The notes under the pieces are model-generated. The model was not told the origin of the DNA and ran no database searches. It saw nothing but the letters and a program-made list of their open reading frames with translations. Below are positions 7,877 through 14,138 of a stretch of 24,607 nt of DNA, one piece after another. Source of the DNA: an uncultured Collinsella sp. (lineage in GTDB: Bacteria > Actinomycetota > Coriobacteriia > Coriobacteriales > Coriobacteriaceae); contig URNQ01000009.1 in assembly GCA_900549245.1 (NCBI GenBank), positions 1 to 24,607 on the forward strand, read 5' to 3'. Every line of letters begins with the position of its first letter. Positions within the stretch are counted from its first letter, which is position 1. The position numbers and the translations under genes were made by a program.

Positions 7877-8824
7877 ATGGGTATGCACACGACAAAGGTT
7901 GTAGTGGGCGAGGGCAAGTTTGCGCTCGAGGCCCAGTTGACGGTGACGCCGCGAGGCATGGCGGTGTACGCTTGCTCGCCGGAGTACGCGCACCTGGGCG
8001 CCACGGCGCAGGCCATTCCGCGCCCCGAGCCCGGCCGTACGGCGACGGTGAGCATCCTGGCCGTTCCGTGTCATCGAGACGAGATCCCGGCGCACGATAT
8101 CGCGGCGGCGCTGGCCACACGCTTTGGCGTGCCCGTTACGGCGAGCACAGGTTTTCATGTCGAGCGGGCGAGCAAGGACGACCTGCAGCGCGTGCTCGAC
8201 ACCACCAAGGAACTCATCGCCGCGCTCGAGGAGGTCGCCACGCGCATCCTGCGCGCCGGCTGGGATGAGGGCGGCGCAGGTGCCGAGGTCGTGGCGGTCG
8301 ATGCCGCGACCGGCGAGACGCTCGGATCCGTTGACCGCATCGAGGCCCATACCGGCGAGGGCATCCTGCATCAGGCATTTCTGACGCTTTTGGTCGAGGG
8401 CCAGGGCGAGGGCGCGCGCCTGCTGCTCTGCCGCCGCAGTCCGCTCAAACGACTGTGGGGCGGGGTGCTGGCCGATAGCTGCGCCGGTCATCCGCTCCCC
8501 GGGGAAGACGTCGCGGCCGCCACGGCACGTCGCATCAACGAAGAGCTTGGCATCACGCGCGAGCCCGATCAGCTCAAGCACCTCGGACACGTGGTGTACC
8601 GCGAGGACCACGGCGACGGCCGCTGCGAGTGCGAATGGTGCGAGGTGTTCGTAGCCCATGTTGAGCCGGGCGAGCTGCATATCAACCAAGAGGAGATCTC
8701 GGAGGTGCGCCCGGTCGCCCCGCCCGAGCTCGACGGCTACCTGCGGGGTCGCCCCGAGCAGCTGGCCCCCTGGCTCCGCGAGGCCCTCAGCGACCCATCC
8801 ATCCGTACGGATCTCGCTATGTGA
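7877..8824 (+). CDS. LpdD-like prenyl-FMN chaperone domain fused to type-1 isopentenyl-diphosphate isomerase
   Basis: 315 residues in two domains. Residues about 1-120 (AHLGATAQAIPRP, SILAVPCHRDEIPAHD, STGFHVERAS) resemble LpdD, the third gene product of bacterial gallate decarboxylase operons, treated as a prenylated-flavin chaperone. A short Gly/Ala linker follows near 132-136. Residues about 150-305 are a Nudix-fold type-1 IPP isomerase: against E. coli Idi I can place both metal His (AHTGEGILHQAF, H158 and H165), the catalytic Cys and next His (SCAGHP, C202, H205) and both Glu (ECEWCEVF, E251, E253). All key residues are kept, so it should turn IPP into DMAPP. UbiX, encoded 3.5 kb downstream, needs a dimethylallyl phosphate donor. 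ATG 7877 follows CAGGAG. The fusion ties cofactor precursor supply to cofactor handling. The LpdD match is from memory of the family, not an alignment. Confidence 0.85.
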   Translation: MGMHTTKVVVGEGKFALEAQLTVTPRGMAVYACSPEYAHLGATAQAIPRPEPGRTATVSILAVPCHRDEIPAHDIAAALATRFGVPVTASTGFHVERASKDDLQRVLDTTKELIAALEEVATRILRAGWDEGGAGAEVVAVDAATGETLGSVDRIEAHTGEGILHQAFLTLLVEGQGEGARLLLCRRSPLKRLWGGVLADSCAGHPLPGEDVAAATARRINEELGITREPDQLKHLGHVVYREDHGDGRCECEWCEVFVAHVEPGELHINQEEISEVRPVAPPELDGYLRGRPEQLAPWLREALSDPSIRTDLAM

Positions 8825-8852
8825 AACAAAAGACAGTCCCTTTGCCATATCC
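8821..8852. repeat. Degenerate copy of the TGTGACAAAGGGA palindrome
   Basis: TGTGAAACAAAAGA, CAG, TCCCTTTGCCATAT overlaps the stop of the fusion gene. It is a decayed relative of the palindromes at 13952 and 15462. Confidence 0.4.
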
Positions 8853-8856
8853 AAAC

Positions 8857-8913
8857 CGTCACAACATTTGATGAAAATCTCGAAAACGAGGAAAAGCGTC
8901 GAATGTTGTGACG
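8857..8913. repeat. Long extragenic palindrome with nested hairpin
   Basis: CGTCACAACATTTGA (8857-8871) pairs with TCGAATGTTGTGACG (8899-8913), with one mismatch in 15. The loop contains CTCG-AAAA-CGAG (8879-8890), and CTTTTTG follows. It may terminate the LpdD-isomerase transcript. Confidence 0.6.
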
Positions 8914-8953
8914 CTTTTTGTCCAGAGGATCGCTTCTCATCCAAAAATCCCGC

Positions 8954-8978
8954 TTGACTGTATTGCCACAACACAGCG
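8954..8978 (+). promoter_or_regulatory. Motif shared with the 7814 operator, before the permease-ubiD-ubiX unit
   Basis: TTGACT (8954-8959) is a good -35 hexamer, overlapped by CTGTATTGCCACAACACAG (8957-8975), an imperfect dyad (CTGTATTG with CAACACAG, 7 of 8). It matches the motif over the -10 of the LpdD-isomerase promoter at 15 of 19 positions. The -10 partner is unclear, so this is called as a regulatory site rather than a mapped promoter. Confidence 0.5.
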
Positions 8979-8984
8979 CAACGT

Positions 8985-9015
8985 AAGGGGTGTCCGATAA
9001 CGGGCGCCCCTTTTT
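8985..9015 (+). terminator. Terminator or attenuator in the leader of the permease gene
   Basis: AAGGGGTGTCCG (8985-8996), loop ATAA, CGGGCGCCCCTT (9001-9012), then T to 9015: a 12-bp stem with two G-U pairs followed by five T. It lies after the shared regulatory motif and before the permease start, so it may either end upstream transcription or attenuate the permease operon. Confidence 0.6.
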
Positions 9016-9068
9016 AAGTGGCAACGTGGCTGCGAATCCGGAGCGCCCCCAACAAGAAAGGTGGGGAG

Positions 9069-10526
9069 ATGGAAGCGGAAAAGAAGGCGTTTAAGATCAC
9101 CAAGCGCGAAATTGGCTTTGTGCTGGGTATCGTTGTCTTTTTGCTGGTGAAGTTTCTTCCTTTGGCGGAGCTGAGCTCGACGGTCGAGCTCACGGTCGGC
9201 GCTCAGACCTGTCTAGCACTGACGCTCGCCACGGTGGTGTTCTGGGCATGTGGCGTGGCACAGCCGGGCTTTGTGGGCCTGCTCTACTGCGCGCTGCTCG
9301 TTCTGTTCAAGGTGTGCGTGGACGACACGGGCGCCGCGAGCATCTCGGCGACGGTCGCCTCCACGTTTAGCTCGTGGACCAAAGCTACCATGTGGCTCGT
9401 CATCGGCGCCTACCTCATCGCCAGCGCGGTCAAGGAGTCGGGGCTGGGCGAGCGCATCGCCTATGCGTTTATGCTCAAGTTCGTGCGCGACGCCAAGTCG
9501 CTCATCATCTCGATCTTCGCGCTCACCTTTGTGCTGTCGCTGCTGATCCCGCACCCGTTCCCCCGCGCCTTCCTCATCCTCGCCGTCGTCTCGGTCATCG
9601 CCGAGTCTGCCGGCTACGGTGACGACGACAAGGGTAAGCTCGGCTTCCTCGTGTTTGCCGCTGCCGCCCCGGGTTCCATGTTCTTCCTGACGGGTGACTC
9701 CACGCTCAACCCGCTCGTTGCGCAGTACAGCGCCGAGGCCGGCGGCATGAGCCCGTCCTTTGTCGACTGGTTCCTGTACATGAGCGTGCCTATGCTGGTC
9801 GCGCTGCTGTGCACCCTGTTCTTGGGTCTCTTCCTCTTTAAGCCCAGCAAGGAGCTCGTCTACGATCGCGAGCAGATCGTGGCCAAGCAGGCCGCGCTCG
9901 GCAAGCTCTCCGTCAAGGAGATCCGCACCATCGTGTGGCTTGTCATCGCCATCGCGCTGTGGCTTACCGTCTCGGGCGATTACATCGGCTGGGTCACCCT
10001 GGCCATCGGCGTCGCGCTCGCCATGCCCATCATCGGCGAGGTCCTCACGCCCGCCAGCTGGAACGCCGTCGACATCAAGTCCCTCATGTTCCTGACGGCC
10101 GCCATGGCCGTGGGCTCCGTGGGCGGTGCTACCGGCATGAACGTCTGGATCGCCGACGTCGTGCTTCCCAGCTCCGTGCCCGAGAACATCTTCCTGTTCG
10201 CCCTGCTTGTCGCCGCGCTCTCCATGGTTATCCACATGTTTATGGGCTCGGTCATGGCCGTGCTCGGTGTGTGCGTGCCGGCGTTCATCAGCTTCGCGGC
10301 CGGCTCCAGCGTAAGCCCGCTCGCCGTGGCGCTCATCGTCTTCACGTCCATCAACATCCACTACATCCTGCCGTTCCACAACCTGCCGATCCTTATCGGC
10401 GAGGGCAAGGACGCCGGCGGCTACACCTCCAAAGAGGCCATGCGCATGGGTATTCCCCTCACCGCGGTCGTCTTTATCGTCGTGCTGGTCGAGGCCGCCT
10501 GGTTCCACCTCTTTGGCCTGATGTAA
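9069..10526 (+). CDS. SLC13/DASS-type anion permease
   Basis: 485 residues, about 11-12 hydrophobic segments, few soluble loops. The first helix is near residue 16 (IGFVLGIVVFLLVKFLPLAE). The order of segments and the C-terminal HYILPFHNLPILIGEG region fit the DASS/SLC13 group of the ion-transporter superfamily, which takes up di- or monocarboxylates or other anions with sodium. ATG 9069 is preferred, with AAAGGTGG upstream; an in-frame ATG at 9018 lacks a site. It is the first gene of a plus-strand unit with ubiD and ubiX (gaps of 141 and 190 nt). Context suggests the substrate is the aromatic acid decarboxylated by the UbiD enzyme, or exchange with its product. This is inference; the gallate transporter of lactobacilli is from another family. 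Confidence 0.85.
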   Translation: MEAEKKAFKITKREIGFVLGIVVFLLVKFLPLAELSSTVELTVGAQTCLALTLATVVFWACGVAQPGFVGLLYCALLVLFKVCVDDTGAASISATVASTFSSWTKATMWLVIGAYLIASAVKESGLGERIAYAFMLKFVRDAKSLIISIFALTFVLSLLIPHPFPRAFLILAVVSVIAESAGYGDDDKGKLGFLVFAAAAPGSMFFLTGDSTLNPLVAQYSAEAGGMSPSFVDWFLYMSVPMLVALLCTLFLGLFLFKPSKELVYDREQIVAKQAALGKLSVKEIRTIVWLVIAIALWLTVSGDYIGWVTLAIGVALAMPIIGEVLTPASWNAVDIKSLMFLTAAMAVGSVGGATGMNVWIADVVLPSSVPENIFLFALLVAALSMVIHMFMGSVMAVLGVCVPAFISFAAGSSVSPLAVALIVFTSINIHYILPFHNLPILIGEGKDAGGYTSKEAMRMGIPLTAVVFIVVLVEAAWFHLFGLM

Positions 10527-10531
10527 GCAGT

Positions 10532-10643
10532 CGAGTGCTTGGCTGTAATTAGCCGAGTGCTTGAACTGCGAGTGCCCGAGCGCCCCATCTATGAGCGCTG
10601 CGGCCCCATTACGTTACCAAGCCGGCGGCACTCCCGCCGCCGG
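10532..10643 (+). promoter_or_regulatory. ubiD leader: CGAGTGC triple repeat and GC hairpin
   Basis: The heptamer CGAGTGC occurs at 10532, 10554 and 10569. A perfect 8-bp hairpin, CCGGCGGC (10622-10629), loop ACTCCC, GCCGCCGG (10636-10643), lies just before the ubiD ribosome site CGAAAGGAG. The hairpin has no T tract, so it looks more like a processing or stabilising element than a terminator. Confidence 0.35.
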
Positions 10644-10667
10644 ACACTCTCCCGAAAGGAGCACGCC

Positions 10668-12155
10668 ATGTCCACTACCGATGCTTCCCAGATTCACGAC
10701 CTGCGTTCCGCGCTCGACTTTTTGCGCGAGATGCCGGGTCAGCTGCTCGAGACCGACACCCAGGTCGATCCCGATGCCGAGGTATCGGGCGTCTATCGTC
10801 ACGTCGGCGCCGGCGGCACCGTTATGCGTCCGACCAAAGAGGGTCCGGCGATGGTCTTCAACAACGTCAAGGGCTTTGACGATGCCAAGGTCTGCATCGG
10901 CATGCTTGCCAGCCGCAAGCGCGTTGCCGCCCTGCTCGACCTGGACGAGGAGCACCTGGGCCTCGAGATCGGCAAGCGCTTCGAGAACCTGATCGCGCCT
11001 AAGCAGATCGCCGAGGGTGCGCACGTCGACTGCCAGGAGGTCGTGTACAAGGCGACCGACGAGGGCTTTGACCTGCGCAAGATCGTCCCCGCTCCTACCA
11101 ACACGCCCGTCGACGGCGGCCCCTACATCACCATGGGCCTCGCCTACGGCACGAGCCCCGACGGCTCCCAGTCCGACGTGACCATCCACCGCTTCTCCTG
11201 CGTCGACAAGGATAAGCTTGCCATGTGGATTACCCCCGGCAGCCGTCACCTGGGCGCGTTCTTTGACGAGTACTGCCAGCGCGGCGAAGACATGCCCATC
11301 TCCATCTCCATCGGTTTGGACCCCGCCGTGTACATGTGCTGCGGTTTTGAGGCTCCCACCACACCGCTCGGCTTCAACGAGCTGCAAATTGCCGGCGCCC
11401 TGCGCGGCCACGCTGTCGAGCTCGCCGACTGCGTCACCGTTCCGCAGAAGTGCATCGCCAATGCCGAGTACGTACTCGAGGGCTACCTCATGCACGACGA
11501 GACCATCAACGAGGACGTCAACGGCCACGGCTACGCCATGCCCGAGTTCCCCGGCTACACCGGCGGCGCCAAGGTCTGCCCGGTGATCAAGATCACCGCT
11601 GTCACCACGCGCGTCAATCCCATCATGGAGAGCTGCATCGGCCCTTCGCACGAGCACGTGTCCATGGCCGGCATCCCCACCGAGGCCTCCATTTACAAGA
11701 TGGTCGAGACTGCTATCCCGGGCCGCCTGCTCAACGTTCACGCTGCCCCCTGCGGCGGCGGCAAGTTCGTTGCCATCATGCAGTTCAAGAAGTCGAGCAA
11801 AAATGACGAGGGCCGTCAGCGCAACGCCGCCATGCTCGCCTTCTCGGCATTCTCCGAGCTCAAGCACGTCATCCTTGTTGACGAGGATGTCGATATCTTC
11901 GATATGAGCGACGTGATGTGGGCCATGACCACGCGCTTCCAGGCCGACGTGGACCTCATCACCATCCCCGGTTGCCACTGCCACGTGCTCGATCCGTCCA
12001 ACGACCCCGCGTTCGACCCCACGATCCGCGAGCACGGCATCGCCTGCAAGGCCATCTTCGACTGCACGGTTCCGTTCGACCTCAAGAAGAACTTCATCCG
12101 CTCGCAGTTCATGGAGATCGACAAGGACAAGTGGGCCAAGGAGATTGCTTTCTAA
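10668..12155 (+). CDS. ubiD: UbiD-family aromatic acid decarboxylase, LpdC-like (gallate/hydroxybenzoate)
   Basis: 495 residues, the full length of LpdC-type enzymes. It reversibly decarboxylates an aromatic acid using prenylated FMN and a divalent metal, in the cytosol. Close to LpdC of Lactobacillus plantarum as I recall it: VSGVYRHVGAGGTVMRPTKEG, FNNVKGFDD, VVYKATDEGFDLRK, APTNTP, GPSHEHVSMAGIPTEASI, CGGGKFVAIMQ and LVDEDVDIFDM. The SDVTIHR segment holds the Arg, and AMPEFPGY the acidic residue, that match the catalytic network of Fdc1/UbiD. ATG 10668 has AAAGGAG at a good distance. The likely substrate is gallate or protocatechuate rather than the ubiquinone precursor; no other quinone-pathway gene is present. 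UbiX follows in the same direction, with structured repeat B starting at the base after the stop. The precise substrate is not proven. Confidence 0.93.
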   Translation: MSTTDASQIHDLRSALDFLREMPGQLLETDTQVDPDAEVSGVYRHVGAGGTVMRPTKEGPAMVFNNVKGFDDAKVCIGMLASRKRVAALLDLDEEHLGLEIGKRFENLIAPKQIAEGAHVDCQEVVYKATDEGFDLRKIVPAPTNTPVDGGPYITMGLAYGTSPDGSQSDVTIHRFSCVDKDKLAMWITPGSRHLGAFFDEYCQRGEDMPISISIGLDPAVYMCCGFEAPTTPLGFNELQIAGALRGHAVELADCVTVPQKCIANAEYVLEGYLMHDETINEDVNGHGYAMPEFPGYTGGAKVCPVIKITAVTTRVNPIMESCIGPSHEHVSMAGIPTEASIYKMVETAIPGRLLNVHAAPCGGGKFVAIMQFKKSSKNDEGRQRNAAMLAFSAFSELKHVILVDEDVDIFDMSDVMWAMTTRFQADVDLITIPGCHCHVLDPSNDPAFDPTIREHGIACKAIFDCTVPFDLKKNFIRSQFMEIDKDKWAKEIAF

Positions 12156-12309
12156 GGTTCCGGCGTTCTACCGAACGCCGGACCACTCGACGCTGCGCCC
12201 GCGCCTGGCGGGCAATCTGCCCCTCAACTGCGAAGGCATGGGCATAAGCCCTATGCCTTCTTGTTTCGGGGCACCTTGCCTCGCCAGACGCGCGCTCGCT
12301 GACATTGCC
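12156..12309 (+). ncRNA. Structured repeat copy B, between ubiD and ubiX
   Basis: Begins at the base after the ubiD stop. Hairpin 1 is GGTTCCGGCGTTC/TACC/GAACGCCGGACC. CTCGACGCTGC follows, then an outer stem CTGGCGGGCAA (12205-12215) with TTGCCTCGCCAG (12276-12287), enclosing TGCCCC/GGGGCA and the hairpin GAAGGCATGGGC/ATAA/GCCCTATGCCTTC (12232-12260). It ends with GCTCGCTGACATTGCC. Size and order equal copy C at 17448; the stem sequences differ but pairing is kept. It could modulate ubiX expression relative to ubiD. Confidence 0.7.
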
Positions 12310-12345
12310 CGACCTATAGCTGCCATTTTGTTGTTAGGAGTTGTC

Positions 12346-12924
12346 ATGCCTGAGTCTTCTGTCCGTCCCCGTCGCATTGTCGTTGGCGTGTCTGGCGCCA
12401 GCGGTGCCGCGCTGGGTCTTGAGTGCCTCAAATGCCTGCGCCAGGCAGGTGCCGAGTCGGCGCTTGTCGTCACGCGCGGGGGAGAGATCACCATCGAGCA
12501 GGAGCTCGGCATGACGCTCGACGAGTTTGCGTGCTATGCCGATGCGGTCTACGACAACAAGAACATCGGCGCCGCCATCGCAAGCGGCACCTATCCGGTC
12601 GACGGTATGATCGTGGCCCCCTGCTCCATGAAGACGCTCGCCGGCATTGCGAGCGGCTACAGCGAAAACCTGTTGTTGCGCGCGGCCGACGTGCAGATGA
12701 AAGAGCAGCGCCGCCTGGTGCTCATGGTGCGCGAGACGCCCTTCAGCGCCATTCACGTCGATAACATGGCGCGCCTGGCGCGCGTGCCCGGCATCATGTT
12801 CATGCCGCCCATGCTCACGTTTTACAACGGCCCCGCCACGCTCGATGACGCGGTGCATCACATCGCCGCCAAGGCGCTCGAGGCCGTCGGCGTGTCATGT
12901 GCAAACTATAAGCGCTGGTCATAG
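12346..12924 (+). CDS. ubiX: Flavin prenyltransferase UbiX (LpdB-like)
   Basis: 192 residues. It joins a dimethylallyl group to N5 and C6 of FMN, making the prenyl-FMN cofactor used by UbiD. The flavodoxin-like fold is clear: RIVVGVSGASGAALG at residues 10-24 (phosphate/FMN loop), VTRGGEIT, then the family core APCSMKTLAGIASGYSENLL, followed by RAADVQMKEQRRLVLM and VRETPFSAIH, which contain the known prenyl and phosphate-binding residues. ATG 12346 follows TAGGAG by 6 nt. It is the last gene of the permease-ubiD-ubiX unit and is followed by a strong terminator. The DMAPP it indirectly depends on can come from the isomerase domain of the fusion gene. Confident at family level. Confidence 0.96.
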   Translation: MPESSVRPRRIVVGVSGASGAALGLECLKCLRQAGAESALVVTRGGEITIEQELGMTLDEFACYADAVYDNKNIGAAIASGTYPVDGMIVAPCSMKTLAGIASGYSENLLLRAADVQMKEQRRLVLMVRETPFSAIHVDNMARLARVPGIMFMPPMLTFYNGPATLDDAVHHIAAKALEAVGVSCANYKRWS

Positions 12925-12957
12925 GCGTCTTTAGGGTAGGATACGAGGAGTGTTTGA

Positions 12958-12987
12958 GCCCGCTGCCCCTGTGGGCGGCGGGCTTTT
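12958..12987 (+). terminator. Rho-independent terminator after ubiX
   Basis: GCCCGCTGCCC (12958-12968), loop CTGT, GGGCGGCGGGC (12973-12983), then TTTT. An 11-bp stem with one G-U pair; it closes the decarboxylase operon just before the merR-type gene. Confidence 0.8.
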
Positions 12988-13015
12988 CGCGTCAAAGGAT
13001 GTGTCGGGAGGATCT

Positions 13016-13882
13016 ATGCAGACGGGCATGTATGCGATTAGCGAGATGGCGAGTTTGTTTAACGTTTCGCGCCAAACGCTCATCTACTACGACAAGATCG
13101 GCCTGTTTAAGCCCGCCGTGGTTAACGAAAAAGGCTACCGTTTCTATTCGCCCACGCAGATCCCGCTCATGCGTCTGATCTGCATGCTGCGCGACCTAGG
13201 GCTCGAACTCGATGAGATCGACCGCCTAGCCTCGACGTTCGACATTAGCGAGATGACCGACCACCTGCGCTCGCGGGTGCAGGCGCTCGACGAGCAGATT
13301 GCCGGGCTCAAAGCCGAGCGTGCGAGCGTGCAGGAGCGTCTGAGCTTTTACGACGAGGCAGTTTACTGGCGCGAGCGCGAGGGCAAGCCGGAGCTCAAGC
13401 AGTTCGAGCGCCGCTTCGTGGTCTTTGAGGAGTTTCCAGGCGATATCGAGCGCGGCCGCTCGATGCTTCACCCCACGCTCATGCGGGCCATCCTGCGCAT
13501 GCGTGCGTTGACGGGCACGCGTCCCATGCGCGGCTGGGGTGCCATGCTGCGTCGCGAGGCGCTGCATTCCGACGACCCTATCGCCGGCGCGGGCTCCTTT
13601 GCCGTGCTGCCGCGCGGTGCCGAGGAAACGCTGCCGAGCGATCCTGCCGAGCTGACAGAGATTGGCGTCGAGGTGCTGCCCGAGGGCACGTATCTATGCA
13701 TGAGCCGCTGGGGCATGCCGTACGAGCCCGAGGGTATCCGCGCCATCGTCGCCTGCATGGACAAACATGCGCTCCAGCCCATCGGCAACGCTTTCGATTT
13801 TTGCTACTTGGACACCACGAGCTACGACGAGTCCCACCAAGAGGACTTCTGCTGCATCCAAATCCCCGTTGTCCTCAAATAA
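13016..13882 (+). CDS. MerR-family regulator with GyrI-like effector domain
   Basis: 288 residues. The N-terminal MerR winged helix is clear (YAISEMASLFNVSRQTLIYY, then DKIGLFKPAVVNEKGYRFYS, residues 6-45). A helical linker, probably a dimerising coiled coil, runs about 75-125 (QALDEQIAGLKAERASVQER). The rest (about 130-288) looks like a GyrI/BmrR-type ligand-binding domain, with the typical VEVLPEGTYLCMSRWG segment. ATG 13016 follows GGGAGGATCT. BmrR-like proteins bind aromatic or cationic compounds and activate transporters by twisting long promoter spacers. Lying next to the aromatic decarboxylase operon it is a candidate regulator for it, but a terminator separates them and its targets are unknown. 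It is followed by two tandem palindromes. Confidence 0.9.
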   Translation: MQTGMYAISEMASLFNVSRQTLIYYDKIGLFKPAVVNEKGYRFYSPTQIPLMRLICMLRDLGLELDEIDRLASTFDISEMTDHLRSRVQALDEQIAGLKAERASVQERLSFYDEAVYWREREGKPELKQFERRFVVFEEFPGDIERGRSMLHPTLMRAILRMRALTGTRPMRGWGAMLRREALHSDDPIAGAGSFAVLPRGAEETLPSDPAELTEIGVEVLPEGTYLCMSRWGMPYEPEGIRAIVACMDKHALQPIGNAFDFCYLDTTSYDESHQEDFCCIQIPVVLK

Positions 13883-13883
13883 C

Positions 13884-13946
13884 TTGCGGTGAAATAGTTC
13901 CTAAATAGCCTGAGTAATCGCACAAACGGGAACTATTCCACCGCAA
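13884..13946. repeat. Long extragenic palindrome (18-bp arms)
   Basis: TTGCGGTGAAATAGTTCC (13884-13901) pairs with GGAACTATTCCACCGCAA (13929-13946), one mismatch in 18, with a 27-nt loop. It starts two bases after the merR-type stop and has no T tract. Confidence 0.6.
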
Positions 13947-13951
13947 CTTCG

Positions 13952-13982
13952 ATGTGACAAAGAGATAGTCCCTTTGTCACAT
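13952..13982. repeat. TGTGACAAAGGGA-family palindrome
   Basis: ATGTGACAAAGAGA, loop TAG, TCCCTTTGTCACAT: a 14-bp stem with one mismatch, 5 nt after the preceding palindrome. A near-identical copy is at 15462. Confidence 0.65.
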
Positions 13983-14032
13983 TGACGAGCGGCACCGCGA
14001 GTTTGTTTTAAAGCGGAGGAGGCGGCTCATTT

Positions 14033-14112
14033 CTTATAAACTCGCATTATTTGCAAGTTTGTAAGGTAACATCTTATAAACTTGCAAAATCTGCAAGTTT
14101 TTAAGATGTTAC
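14033..14112 (+). promoter_or_regulatory. Promoter overlaid by two large dyads before the AAA+ ATPase gene
   Basis: Two related inverted repeats in tandem: CTTATAAACTCGCA (14033-14046) with TGCAAGTTTGTAAG (14052-14065), and a 21-bp dyad, ATCTTATAAACTTGCA (within 14066-14086) with TGCAAGTTTTTAAGAT (within 14092-14112), one mismatch in 21. TTGCAA (14051-14056), 18 nt, TATAAA (14075-14080) forms a promoter that spans both dyads. A repressor binding here would block it; autoregulation by the ATPase product is one possibility. Confidence 0.6.
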
Positions 14113-14138
14113 GTCTGGCCGGGCGCTAGGGAGACTCT

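Noticed and set aside
9213..10508. Open frame on the minus strand over the permease gene
   Set aside because: Charged, repetitive antisense composition without domains; the plus strand encodes a clear membrane permease.
10614..12035. Open frame on the minus strand over ubiD
   Set aside because: No recognisable domain, and ubiD matches its family along its whole length on the other strand.
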